Part shown: positions 25,052 to 34,841 of the stretch, piece by piece
How positions within the stretch are numbered: position 1 is the stretch's first letter
How the letters are laid out: every line of letters starts with the position of its first letter
Assembly (NCBI GenBank): GCA_963931435.1
Contig: OZ007012.1
Location: 1,488,001 to 1,552,000 of the forward strand
Direction of reading: 5' to 3'
Length of the DNA: 64,000 nt
From: Coprousia sp963931435
GTDB taxonomy: Bacteria > Actinomycetota > Coriobacteriia > Coriobacteriales > Coriobacteriaceae
The notes under the pieces: model-generated
What the model was told of the DNA's origin: nothing
Databases searched by the model: none
What the model saw: the letters and a program-made list of their open reading frames with translations, nothing else
Made by a program: the position numbers and the translations under genes

Positions 25052-26178
25052 GCGCGCCGGCGCTCGAAGCGCGGGGCCTGGCGGCCGGCCACGGGAGGCG
25101 GCCGCTGGTTGAGGGCATCGAGCTCGCCGCCGAAGCCGGGACCCTCACCGCGCTCATAGGCCCCAACGGATCGGGCAAGACCACGGTCCTGCGCACCCTG
25201 GCCGGCCAGCTCGCACCGCTCGCCGGCACGATCGAGCTCATGGGGCGGCCCCTGCCCGAGCTCCCCGGGACCGAGCGCGCGCGGCTCCTTGCATGCCTGT
25301 TCACGCGCCATCCGCGCTGCGAGATGCTGAGCGCCCAGGAGGTCGTCGACGCCGGGCGCTACCCCCTAACAGGCCGCCTGGGGATCCTCGGCGCCGAGGA
25401 CGAGCGCCGCGTACGGGAGACGATGGAGGAGGCGGGCGTCTGGGAGCTTCGCGACCGGGACTTCGCCCACATGAGCGACGGTCAGCGGCAGCGCGTCCTC
25501 ATCGCCCGCGCCCTCGTGCAGGAGCCCCGCGTGCTGCTTCTGGACGAGCCGACCTCCTACCTGGACATCCACGCCCAGATCGAGGTGCTCGCGCTGCTGC
25601 GGCGCTGGGCGCGCTCGCGCGGCGTCGCCGTCATCGCCTCGCTGCACGACATCGGGCTCGCCCTGCGCGCCGCCGACCGCATCGCCTGCGTGAAGGACGG
25701 GCGCCTCTCCCCGCCCGAGGCGCCCGAGGACGCGCTGCGGCCCGAGCGGGTGGGCGCGCTCTTCGGGCTCCCGTCCGGGGCGTACGACCCCGATTTCGGC
25801 ACGGTCGAGCTGGAGCGCGCGCCCGGCGCGGCGGAGGTCTTCGTCGTCGCGGGCGGCGGCTCGGGGGCGGCGACGTTTCGCGCGCTGCAGCGCGCGGGCG
25901 TGCCCTTCGCCGCCGGGGTGCTCGCCCGCGGCGACGTCGACTGCGCGCTCGCGTGCGCCCTGGCGGAGCGCGTCATCGCCTGTGACGCCTTCGAGCCGGT
26001 GGGCGCCGCGGAGCTCGCGGCCGCGCGGGAGGCGCTCGCCTCCTGCCGCGCCCTCATCTGCTGCTGCCCCGGGTTCGGCACGCTGAACGCGCGCAACGCC
26101 GAGCTCGTCGCCTTCGCGCGGGAGCGGGGCATCCCCTGCTATCCGGATGCGCCGAGCTACCTCGCCAGGCGCGCCTGA
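25048..26178 (+). CDS. metal-chelate ABC ATPase with an extra C-terminal domain
   Basis: 376 residues against the usual 250-270. The first 260 form a FecE/BtuD-type ATPase: Walker A GPNGSGKTTV, signature MSDGQRQRVLIARAL, Walker B VLLLDEPTSYLDIH and switch His in LHDIGLAL. The remaining 115 residues form an added domain: EVFVVAGGGSGAATFRALQR with a Rossmann-like Gly motif, then GVLARGDVDCALACALAERV and a cysteine run in CRALICCCPGFGTLNARNAE. I do not recognise a named family for this tail; it could bind a nucleotide, cofactor or metal. The start overlaps the permease stop (ATGA). Confidence 0.88.
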   Translation: MSAPALEARGLAAGHGRRPLVEGIELAAEAGTLTALIGPNGSGKTTVLRTLAGQLAPLAGTIELMGRPLPELPGTERARLLACLFTRHPRCEMLSAQEVVDAGRYPLTGRLGILGAEDERRVRETMEEAGVWELRDRDFAHMSDGQRQRVLIARALVQEPRVLLLDEPTSYLDIHAQIEVLALLRRWARSRGVAVIASLHDIGLALRAADRIACVKDGRLSPPEAPEDALRPERVGALFGLPSGAYDPDFGTVELERAPGAAEVFVVAGGGSGAATFRALQRAGVPFAAGVLARGDVDCALACALAERVIACDAFEPVGAAELAAAREALASCRALICCCPGFGTLNARNAELVAFARERGIPCYPDAPSYLARRA

Positions 26179-26220
26179 GCGCAGAGAGGCGAACCGCCGC
26201 ATCCAGCCCTTCCGCGCTGC

Positions 26221-26249
26221 GGCCCCGGCGCCGCCGAGGTGCCGGGGCC
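26221..26249 (+). terminator. GC-rich hairpin after the importer operon
   Basis: GGCCCCGGC at 26221-26229 pairs perfectly with GCCGGGGCC at 26241-26249. A second palindrome (CCGCCGG...CCGGCGG, ending 26274) follows. No T-run; position argues for termination of the importer operon. Confidence 0.5.
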
Positions 26250-26336
26250 GCCGGATGCCGCGGCACCCGGCGGACGGCGCCGTGCTATGCTGGTGCGTCG
26301 AAACCAAAAACCGCCTCCGACCGACCAGGAGCATCC

Positions 26337-27080
26337 ATGTCCGAGACGACCCCCCGCACCCCGCAGGCGCCCAACGCCTTCGAATACACCTACTACGTGC
26401 GCTACAGCGAGGTGGGGCACCGCGGCCTCATGACGCTGCCCGCCGTGGTCAACGCGTTCCAGGACTGCAGCATTTTCCAGTCGGAGGCGCTCGGCGTCGG
26501 AATGGCCTGGCTCAAGCACGCGCAGCGCGCCTGGGTGCTCACCAACTGGACCATCCGCATCGACCGCTACCCGTCGCTGTGCGAGGAGATCTGCGTGGGG
26601 ACGTTCGCGACGCAGTTCCGCGGCATCGCCGCCAAACGCAACTTCTACCTGCGCGACAACGCCGGCCGCCTCATCGCGCGCGCCGATTCCACCTGGGCGT
26701 TCATCAACCTGGAGACGGGGCGGCCCGCCAAGCCCGAGCCCGAGCACGTCGAGCCGTACGGCACCGCCGAGCCGCTCGCCCTGCCCGCCGAGCCGCGCCG
26801 CATCGCCCTGCCCGCCGATCTCGTGCCACGCGACCCCGTAGCGGTGCGCCCCGGGCTCATCGACACCAACGAGCACGTCAACAACTGCCAGTACGTGCAG
26901 ATGGCGCTCGAGCTCCTGCCCGCCGACACCCATGTCGGCACCCTGCGCGTCGCCTACCATCGCGCCGCCGTGCTGGGCGACACCATCTACCCGCGCTGCG
27001 GCACCGAAGAGGGGCGCCACGTCATCTCGCTCGACGACGCTGCCGGCGCCCCCTACGCCGTGGCGGAGTTCCGCCCCTAG
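26337..27080 (+). CDS. acyl-ACP thioesterase (FatA/FatB type)
   Basis: 247-residue double-hotdog thioesterase that releases fatty acids from acyl carrier protein. N-terminal YTYYVRYSEVGHRGLMTLPA and the FQDCSIFQSEALGVGMAWLK helix form the first hotdog. GLIDTNEHVNNCQYVQMALE carries the Asn and His of the second hotdog's catalytic region; the family's catalytic acidic residue or Cys is likely in the ALELLP or EHVNNC part, which I cannot assign surely. The start is ATG 26337 and a TATGCT -10-like element lies near 26285. The stop overlaps the convergent amylase stop by 3-4 bases. The family call is strong; chain-length preference is unknown. Confidence 0.88.
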   Translation: MSETTPRTPQAPNAFEYTYYVRYSEVGHRGLMTLPAVVNAFQDCSIFQSEALGVGMAWLKHAQRAWVLTNWTIRIDRYPSLCEEICVGTFATQFRGIAAKRNFYLRDNAGRLIARADSTWAFINLETGRPAKPEPEHVEPYGTAEPLALPAEPRRIALPADLVPRDPVAVRPGLIDTNEHVNNCQYVQMALELLPADTHVGTLRVAYHRAAVLGDTIYPRCGTEEGRHVISLDDAAGAPYAVAEFRP

Positions 27081-28669
27081 CCTTTCGCCGAGCAGGCGAG
27101 CAGGTAGCGGACCTCGAAAGGCGCGAGCGCGAGCGCGCCGTCGAGCTGGATGACGTCCGCCGCATGGGTGGGCGCACCGGCAGGGACCTCGCCGGACCGA
27201 GGCGCCTCTTCGATAAGAGCCCCCTCGGTGGAAGGCTCCTCGCCCGCTGCCGCCGCCTCGTCGTCAACAGGCGCACCGCAGCCCCCGGCCGCGCCGGCCC
27301 TGACGCCCGGCGTGGCCTCCGCACCCGCCAGAAGGTCGGTGAAGGAGCCGCGCAGCTCGTCGGCATGCAGCTCGAACAGCTCGTCGACGGCGTTCACCGC
27401 CACGAGCACGCGCGCGGCCGGCTCGTCGCCGCAGGGCTCGACGGAGCGCTCGAACAGCAGCTGCTTGTTGGTGATGACCACGTTGCGGTAGCCGCCGTGG
27501 CAGAGCGCACGCGCCGCCGCGCCGGCACGGCGCACCGCCGCGAGCCGGGCGATGAACGCCGTGAGGTCGTTCGGCGCGGGGGCGTCGAAGACAGGACGCA
27601 GGTCCCAGTCATCATGGGCGCCCTTGACGCCCGTCTGGCCCCACTCGCTCCCGTAGTACAGGCAGGGTATGCCCGGCATGCCGAACAGCACCCCGTAGGC
27701 GGGCCGGATGCAGCGCGCGTCGGCCAGGATGCTCGCCAGGCGTGTGACGTCGTGGTTGTCGGCGAACGAGAGCAGGTGCTTGCCCCGGTAGATGCACCAG
27801 GGATCGCCGCCGAACTGCCGGTGCAGCGAATGGGCGATCTCGAACATGTTCTTGCTGTTGAAGCTCGAGTAGAGCCCCTTGTAGCACTCGTAATTGGTGC
27901 ACGAGTCGAGCATCTCGGGGTTGACGAGCTGGTTGTAGTCGCCATGGAGCGTCTCGCCGATGAGGACGAAGCCCGCGTCCCCGACGAGACGCGCCGCGAT
28001 TCCGTCCTCGTCCGCCGGCGCGCTCGCGGCGCCGCCCACCCAGGCCGGCGTGCGCGAGAGCTCGTCGGCCTGCCGGCGCAGCGCGCGCAGAAAGTCATGG
28101 TCGAGCGCATAGGCGACGTCGAGGCGCAACCCGTCGATGCCGTACCGCTCGCGCCAGGAGCGCACGCACCCAAGCAGGTAGTCCACCACGGCGGGGTTGC
28201 GCAGGTTGAGCTTCACCAGGTCGTAGATGCCCTCCCATCCCTCGTACCAGAAGCCGTCGCCGAAGCACGAGTCGCCGTCGAAGTTGAGGTTGAACCAGTC
28301 CCGGTAGGGTGAGTCCCACCGCCGCTCGCGCACGTCCCGAAACGCCCAGAAGTCGCGGCCGACATGGTTGAACACGGCGTCGAGCACCACGCGGATGCCG
28401 TGGGCGTGCAGGGCGGCGACCACGTCGGCCAGGTCGGCGTCGTCCCCCAGCCGGCAATCGACGCGCATGAGGTCGCGCGTGTCGTAGCCGTGCGAGCCCG
28501 ACTCGAACACCGGGTTCAGCAGCACCGCGCCCACGCCGAGTCCCTCGAGGTAGGAGGCCCATTCCGCGACCCGGGTGATGCGGTGCGCCGGCACGCCGTC
28601 GTTCACATGCGGGGCTCCGCAGAAGCCGATCGGGTAGATCTGGTAGAACACGCTCTCATACGCCCACAT
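27077..28669 (-). CDS. alpha-amylase family (GH13) glycosidase
   Basis: 530-residue cytoplasmic glycoside hydrolase (no signal peptide) of family GH13. Conserved regions in order: DAVFNHVG, the nucleophile Asp in GLRLDVAYAL, the acid/base Glu in VLIGETLHG and the transition-state Asp in SFADNHDVTRL. It opens MWAYESVFYQIYPIGFCGAP, as in oligosaccharide-acting GH13 enzymes, so maltooligosaccharides or related glucans are likely substrates. An insert rich in Ala, Gly and Glu lies in the C-terminal beta domain (about residues 455-510). ATG 28669 follows GGGAGG; the open frame further upstream has no ribosome site. A perfect TATAAT lies 75 bases upstream on the minus strand. Confidence 0.92.
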   Translation of the reverse strand: MWAYESVFYQIYPIGFCGAPHVNDGVPAHRITRVAEWASYLEGLGVGAVLLNPVFESGSHGYDTRDLMRVDCRLGDDADLADVVAALHAHGIRVVLDAVFNHVGRDFWAFRDVRERRWDSPYRDWFNLNFDGDSCFGDGFWYEGWEGIYDLVKLNLRNPAVVDYLLGCVRSWRERYGIDGLRLDVAYALDHDFLRALRRQADELSRTPAWVGGAASAPADEDGIAARLVGDAGFVLIGETLHGDYNQLVNPEMLDSCTNYECYKGLYSSFNSKNMFEIAHSLHRQFGGDPWCIYRGKHLLSFADNHDVTRLASILADARCIRPAYGVLFGMPGIPCLYYGSEWGQTGVKGAHDDWDLRPVFDAPAPNDLTAFIARLAAVRRAGAAARALCHGGYRNVVITNKQLLFERSVEPCGDEPAARVLVAVNAVDELFELHADELRGSFTDLLAGAEATPGVRAGAAGGCGAPVDDEAAAAGEEPSTEGALIEEAPRSGEVPAGAPTHAADVIQLDGALALAPFEVRYLLACSAKG

Positions 28670-28743
28670 GGCAGCCTCCCACCGAGAAGGTCCCCGCGAC
28701 GCCCCCAGCGTCCGCGGGATTAGTTGACGATCCGTCATCTCGC

Positions 28744-28749
28744 ATTATA
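28744..28749 (-). promoter_or_regulatory. -10 element of the amylase gene
   Basis: The minus strand reads TATAAT here, a perfect -10 hexamer in an otherwise GC-rich gap, about 75 bases before the amylase start. No good -35 match lies 16-18 bases upstream, so an activator may be needed. Confidence 0.5.
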
Positions 28750-28784
28750 GCGTCGTGCGCGGGCCCGAAGACCCGCGCGCGCCG

Positions 28785-29855
28785 TCACCGCCCGGGATGG
28801 TCCCCCGCGCGCGGGCCCCGACGGGAGCGGCCGCGCCGGCGCCGCCGGATCCCGCCGCGCCCCTCCCCGTCTCCGGCGCACCCGGTCCCGCCGAAGTTCA
28901 GCCAGCCGCGCCTGTGGAAGAACGCCACCTCGACGACGATGATCACCGCACAGAGCGCCACCACGAACGCATAGCCCCACGCGACGCCGAGCAGCCCCAT
29001 GTGCGGGAAATTCATCCCGTACCAGCCCGTCACCACGGTGAGCGGCATGGCGATGGTCGTGACCACCGTGAGCCACTGCATGACGTTGTTCTGTCGCACG
29101 TCGATGCTCTCCTGGTAGAGCCCGTGCACCTGGAGGCTGTAGTCCTGCAGCGACTCGAGCCGGGCGGCCAGGCGGTCGAGCTGACGGGCGAGCGACTTCA
29201 TGCGCAAGCGGTCCGTGGCGCCGACCAGCTCCCCGCCCTCCTCGGCGAAGGTGCTCGCGATGTCGGACATGCCCTGGTAGAAGGTGTCGAGGCCGAGCAT
29301 GCGGCGCGAGTCCTCCATCATATGGGCGCGGTTGACGCGCTCGCGCCCTTCGAGGATGACCTCCTCGAACAGCTCGAAATCCTCGCGCACCCGCGAGAGG
29401 GCGGCCGGATGGTCGCGCAGCAGGCAGCGGAAGAGCGCGATGAGCACCGCGGCGGGCGAGCCCAGGGGCTCGTCGCCGGCCGCGAGGCGCTCGAGGGCCG
29501 GCGCGCAGACGGCCCCGGGGTGCGCGGCGTCCTCGACGAGCACGAGGGAGGAGGTGCCGAGCACGAAGGCGAAGCGGGCGCTCTCCCGTTGCCGGCGCTC
29601 CCCCGAGGGCATGGCGACGATCCCCGCCGCGGCATGCGCGTCGCGCTCGACGAAGCAGATCGCCGCGTGGGGCAGCGCGTGCAGGACCTCGCCCGCGACG
29701 GCGCCGAGCGCCATGCCGGCCGCCTCTTCGGGCGAGACGAGGACGACGGCGGGCGAAGCGCCGGGCGCGGCATCCGCCGGGGGCGCCGATGCCTCCCCGG
29801 TCGCCATGCGCTCCAGCCGACCGTCAACGATGCGCCACGCACGCACCATCCCCAT
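28785..29855 (-). CDS. CorA-like divalent cation transporter
   Basis: 356-residue membrane protein of the CorA/2-TM-GxN superfamily, moving Mg2+ or a related divalent ion. A long cytoplasmic N-terminal part with a helical stalk (LKSLARQLDRLAARLE-like, ending YSLQVHGLYQESIDVRQNNV) leads to the first membrane helix (WLTVVTTIAMPLTVVTGWYG), the signature GMN in YGMNF and a second helix (WGYAFVVALCAVIIVVEVAF). A very basic tail ends the protein. ATG 29855 follows GGAAGGGG; GTG 29858 and a second ATG three codons on are alternatives. It stands between the amylase and an alpha/beta hydrolase on the same strand. Confidence 0.88.
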   Translation of the reverse strand: MGMVRAWRIVDGRLERMATGEASAPPADAAPGASPAVVLVSPEEAAGMALGAVAGEVLHALPHAAICFVERDAHAAAGIVAMPSGERRQRESARFAFVLGTSSLVLVEDAAHPGAVCAPALERLAAGDEPLGSPAAVLIALFRCLLRDHPAALSRVREDFELFEEVILEGRERVNRAHMMEDSRRMLGLDTFYQGMSDIASTFAEEGGELVGATDRLRMKSLARQLDRLAARLESLQDYSLQVHGLYQESIDVRQNNVMQWLTVVTTIAMPLTVVTGWYGMNFPHMGLLGVAWGYAFVVALCAVIIVVEVAFFHRRGWLNFGGTGCAGDGEGRGGIRRRRRGRSRRGPRAGDHPGR

Positions 29856-29873
29856 CACGCCCCTTCCCGCATC

Positions 29874-29906
29874 GCCGCCGCGTCCGCGCGCCCCGGACGC
29901 GGCGGC
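29874..29906 (-). terminator. 13-bp-stem GC hairpin between hydrolase and corA-like genes
   Basis: GCCGCCGCGTCCG at 29874-29886 is perfectly complemented at 29894-29906 around a 7-base loop, 62 bases past the hydrolase stop on the minus strand. No T-run follows. Confidence 0.5.
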
Positions 29907-29967
29907 ATCCCATCCGAGCAGCGTCCCGCCGGACGGGCCTCCTCATGAGACCGCGCCGGCGGGCGCC

Positions 29968-30873
29968 CTACGCGACGCTCTGCCGCCTGAGGAAGGCGCA
30001 GGCCAGGTCGAGCCAGGGCGCCACGGCCTCCTGCTCGGCCGCGTCGTCGACGCGCGTGTTGGCGTTCGCGACCGAGAGGCCATGGTGCCCGTGATCGAAG
30101 ACGTGCACCTCGTGCGGCACGCCCGCGCGCGCGAGCGCCGCGGCGAAGGCATGCACCTGGATGATGGGGCAGGTCTTGTCATCGGCGGTGCCCCACACGA
30201 AGGTCGGTGGCATGCGATGATCGAGGTGGTTCGCCGGCGTGGCCGCCGCGAGCGCCTCGTCGGTCGCGACACCGCCCATCACCTGGTTCATGTACTCCAT
30301 CACCAGGTCGCGTCCCGTCTTGCCGCCCGTCTTGGGCACGCGCAGGTCGATGCGCGGGTCGCTCAGCTGCGCGTCGCGGAAGACGATGGGGTCGAGCAGC
30401 GGATAGCCCAGCACCACCGCGTCGGGCCGCGCCTCCTCGGGGCGCACGCCGGCGAGCGCGGCGAAGGGGCCGCTCTTCCATCCCGCCGCCACGGCCGCGC
30501 AGATGAAGCCGCCCGCCGAGAACCCCGTGCAGGCCACGCGCTCGGGATCGACCCGCCAGGCGGCGGCGTTGGCGCGCACCGTCGCCATCATCTTGGCCAG
30601 ATCGACCTCGGGGCTGGGGTAGCCCGCGTCCCCCGTCTCGAGCGTCACGTAATCGAGCACGAACACCTGGTAGCCCCGGTCCAGAAACGCGAGCGCCACC
30701 GGCTCCTGCTCGTGGCGCGCGATGCGGCGGAAGCCTCCCCCGCCGCAGACGACCATCGCCGGGCGCCGCGCGTCGGGCGCTGCCGGCAGAGCGTCGGCCA
30801 GGTAGGCGGTGTAGGTCGCGGGCTTCTCCGCAGTGGGCTCGTCGCCCCAGAGCGCATGCTGTTCGATGATCAA
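29968..30873 (-). CDS. alpha/beta hydrolase (acetyl-esterase-like)
   Basis: 301-residue cytoplasmic esterase/peptidase-fold protein. The oxyanion region is VVCGGGGFRRIARHEQEPVA, the nucleophile Ser is in CTGFSAGGF, the acid in GTADDKT and the His in DHGHHGLS: a full catalytic triad. The family includes acetyl-xylan and other carbohydrate esterases, so deacetylation of sugars is plausible but unproven. TTG 30873 is chosen because the homology-like region begins LIIEQHALWG and GAGGGAG precedes it; the open frame continues upstream into the promoter region of the zinc operon, where it is Arg-rich and unlikely. Confidence 0.8.
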   Translation of the reverse strand: MIIEQHALWGDEPTAEKPATYTAYLADALPAAPDARRPAMVVCGGGGFRRIARHEQEPVALAFLDRGYQVFVLDYVTLETGDAGYPSPEVDLAKMMATVRANAAAWRVDPERVACTGFSAGGFICAAVAAGWKSGPFAALAGVRPEEARPDAVVLGYPLLDPIVFRDAQLSDPRIDLRVPKTGGKTGRDLVMEYMNQVMGGVATDEALAAATPANHLDHRMPPTFVWGTADDKTCPIIQVHAFAAALARAGVPHEVHVFDHGHHGLSVANANTRVDDAAEQEAVAPWLDLACAFLRRQSVA

Positions 30874-31032
30874 AACGACTCCCTCGTCCTCGTCTCTCGC
30901 GCCGCGCCCGGCGCGCGGCCGGCGCGGTCTTCTCCGTCCATCGTATACCCAAGCGCGCCCGCGCGCGGCGGGAGGGCGGCAGAGCGCCTGCGGGACGAAG
31001 CGCACCGGTGGGCGAAAAAACGTCAATCACCC

Positions 31033-31060
31033 TTGACATATGAGCATACGTTCATATACT
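31033..31060 (+). promoter_or_regulatory. promoter of the zinc-regulator gene
   Basis: A consensus TTGACA at 31033-31038 and TATACT at 31055-31060 with 16 bases between. The spacer and -10 are covered by an operator palindrome, the usual layout for SmtB/ArsR repression. Confidence 0.8.
31038..31057. promoter_or_regulatory. SmtB/ArsR-type operator O1
   Basis: ATATGA at 31038-31043 and TCATAT at 31052-31057 form an inverted repeat between the -35 and -10 boxes, matching the TGA/TCA half-site pattern of SmtB-family operators. Confidence 0.65.
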
Positions 31061-31075
31061 CATGCTTAGAAATAC

Positions 31076-31091
31076 ATGAACAGTTGTTCAT
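31076..31091. promoter_or_regulatory. SmtB/ArsR-type operator O2
   Basis: ATGAACAGTTGTTCAT is a 16-base inverted repeat (7-bp arms, 2-bp centre) just upstream of the regulator's ribosome site. It shares the TGA/TCA half-sites of O1. Confidence 0.65.
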
Positions 31092-31108
31092 ACGTTGAAA
31101 GGACGAGT

Positions 31109-31453
31109 ATGAACGCCATCGCAGCCGACGACCAAGACGCGGCGCCCGAGCACCCGGGCGAGCCCTGCATGCCCGACGAGGAGCTCCTCTACGACCTCGC
31201 CGACCTCTTCAAGGTCTTCTCCGACACCACGCGCATCAAAATCCTCTACGCGCTCTTCGACACGCCTCGCTCCGTGGGCGACATCGCCGAGACCATCGGC
31301 GCCACCCAGAGCGCCGTCTCCCACCAGCTCCGCATCCTCAAGCAGGCCCGCCTCGTGCGCTTCGACCGCGACGGGCGGAGCCTCATCTACTCGCTCGCCG
31401 ACGACCACGTGCACACCATGCTCGCCCAGGGCATGAACCATATCTGCGAATAA
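31109..31453 (+). CDS. ArsR/SmtB-family zinc-responsive repressor
   Basis: 114-residue winged-helix repressor. The DNA-binding helix is VGDIAETIGATQSAVSHQLR and the wing LVRFDRDGRSLIYSL. The C-terminal helix DDHVHTMLAQGMNHICE aligns with the alpha-5 metal site of SmtB and CzrA and supplies the Asp, His, His and Glu ligands of SmtB. The alpha-3 Cys ligands used by ArsR and CadC are absent, so zinc is the expected ligand. ATG 31109 follows GAAAGGACG. It precedes an HMA protein and a P1B ATPase, and two operator palindromes lie upstream. When zinc binds, repression should be lifted. Confidence 0.92.
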   Translation: MNAIAADDQDAAPEHPGEPCMPDEELLYDLADLFKVFSDTTRIKILYALFDTPRSVGDIAETIGATQSAVSHQLRILKQARLVRFDRDGRSLIYSLADDHVHTMLAQGMNHICE

Positions 31454-31494
31454 GGCCGCCAGCGCCCCGCGGCCCCAAGGGAAAGGAACCCATC

Positions 31495-31713
31495 ATGCGC
31501 AAATCATTCAAGCTCGACGAGATCGACTGCGCCAACTGCGCGCTCAAGCTCGAGGACGCCATCAAGAAGGTCGACGGCGTCGATGACGCCCGGGTCAACT
31601 TCATGACGCAGAAGCTCACGCTCACCGCCGCCAACGACCGTTTTGACGACGTCGTCGAAGACGTGGTCGCGCTCGTCTCAAAGATGGAGCCCGACTGCGA
31701 GGTCATCCGCTAG
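31495..31713 (+). CDS. heavy-metal-associated (HMA) domain metallochaperone
   Basis: 72-residue ferredoxin-like HMA domain with the metal-binding pair in EIDCANCALKLE. It lacks a membrane segment, so it is a free cytoplasmic metal carrier. The ATPase encoded downstream has no N-terminal HMA domain, so this protein probably supplies that function in trans. ATG 31495 follows AAGGGAAAGG. It lies 41 bases after the regulator and is probably co-transcribed with it. Confidence 0.9.
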   Translation: MRKSFKLDEIDCANCALKLEDAIKKVDGVDDARVNFMTQKLTLTAANDRFDDVVEDVVALVSKMEPDCEVIR

Positions 31714-31828
31714 GAGGGCGCCCATCAGCGCGTTCACGCAGACTTCCGCCCCCCCTCTTCTGCCGGGCGCGACAGCGCCTTGCCGCCGTGCCCGGTTACC
31801 GGCCGCCCTGAGCGGCTATTTGCCCGTC

Positions 31829-31854
31829 TATATATGATTGTTTGTTCATATATA
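31829..31854. promoter_or_regulatory. SmtB/ArsR-type operator O3 before the ATPase gene
   Basis: TATATATGA at 31829-31837 is mirrored by TTCATATATA at 31845-31854. Its TGA/TCA half-sites match O1 and O2, so the ATPase gene probably has its own zinc-controlled promoter as well as read-through. Confidence 0.65.
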
Positions 31855-31895
31855 CATACGAACTACCTGCAACGTTCATCGCCAAAGGAGCACTC

Positions 31896-33800
<1,905 letters not shown>

Positions 33801-33817
33801 CATAACCGCCCGCATCC

Positions 33818-33908
33818 GCGCCGGAAGGCCCCGGGCCCGGCATCCCCCTTCGCTCATGCGACAAGCGAAATCGCTCAGGGGGAAGCCGGGCCCGGGGCCT
33901 TCCGGCGC
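33818..33908. terminator. 24-bp perfect inverted repeat with nested hairpins
   Basis: A 24-base arm at 33818-33841 is perfectly complementary to 33885-33908. The 43-base loop holds two further nested stems (TCCCCC/GGGGGA and TTCGCT/AGCGAA). It lies between the ATPase gene and the convergent ybaK-like gene, so a two-way terminator is the simplest reading, though no T-run is present. Its length is unusual. Confidence 0.55.
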
Positions 33909-33974
33909 CCTGCGCACACCATCACTCGAAAGAAAAAATGATGGTCTATAGAAATCTATCTGCTGTAACAAGCC

Positions 33975-34445
33975 TTACGCCGGGAGCTTGCAGACGTCGA
34001 TCCAGGCTACGGGGTGGGCGTAGCGCTCCAACTCCTCGCAGGTGAGCTCGATGGCACTGTTGGCGCTGCCGCAGGCCGGATAGACCGTTTCGAAGCGGCG
34101 CAGGCTCTCATCGAGATACACGTCGCAGCCCTCGTTGACCGCGAACGGGCACACGCCGCCCACGGCATGCCCGATGAGCCGCTCCGCGTCGTCGGCGGAG
34201 AGCATCTTGGCCTTGCAGTGGAACCGCGCCTTGAACTTTGGGTTGTCGATCCGGGCATCACCGGCGGCCACGATGAGCGCCACCCGGTCGCCCACGGCAA
34301 ACGAAAGCGTCTTGGCGATGCGCGCCGGCTCGCAGCCCACCGCCTCGGCCGCAAGCTCAACCGTGGCGCTCGACGTATCGAACTCCAAGATCCGCTCCGC
34401 GATCCCCTCTTCTGCAAAATACGCCCGCACCCGTTCAATGGCCAT
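33975..34445 (-). CDS. YbaK/ProX-family aminoacyl-tRNA deacylase
   Basis: 156-residue trans-editing protein that hydrolyses mischarged tRNA (Cys-tRNA-Pro or Ala-tRNA-Pro in known members). Family features are FDTSSATVELAAEAVGCEPA, the conserved Lys in RIAKTLSFAVGDR, KFKARFHCKAKMLSADDAER and GHAVGGVCPFAV. Start at ATG 34445 behind GAGGAGG. It is a single gene, convergent with the zinc ATPase. Which misacylated tRNA it edits is not readable. Confidence 0.9.
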   Translation of the reverse strand: MAIERVRAYFAEEGIAERILEFDTSSATVELAAEAVGCEPARIAKTLSFAVGDRVALIVAAGDARIDNPKFKARFHCKAKMLSADDAERLIGHAVGGVCPFAVNEGCDVYLDESLRRFETVYPACGSANSAIELTCEELERYAHPVAWIDVCKLPA

Positions 34446-34841
34446 GGCATTTCCTCCTCGCGTCGTGCTCGGGTCCTAAGTGTGACCCTAATTCCCGATT
34501 TGTCGAGTAGACGACCCAGCGAGCACACGTTTCCGCAGGTCGCGCTGACCGCAGTCGGCATCTACTCCGCAAGCGTGATACTTGGGTCACGTTTGCGACG
34601 TGAACCCTGCACGGCATGCGATGATGGAATCGATGCCGGACCGGGTATATCGAGGATATGCTCGGCCTCGTCCACGCCCTGCGCAGCCGCGGCGCGCGAT
34701 ATCAGACTCGCCGTGCTCAGCGACCGGGTCTTCCGCACGCGCCGACGCGGCGCCGGAACGGCTCGACACCCGAGATGCGCGCTAACGCCGGCATCGCGGT
34801 AAACCGCCCACGTCGCACGCCCGTTTCTTTAGGAGGCATCC
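34446..34841. other. non-coding gap with a short inverted repeat
   Basis: No gene is supported. GTGTGACCC near 34480 is roughly mirrored by GGGTCACG near 34582, bounding about 110 bases. Inside is GTCGCGCTGACCGCAGTCGG, close to GTCGCACTGACCGCGGTCAG near 61430, so the two stretches may belong to a related intergenic element. Confidence 0.35.

Noticed and set aside
26337..28669. Thioesterase and amylase as one functional unit
   Set aside because: They are convergent and merely share stop-codon bases; nothing links their functions.
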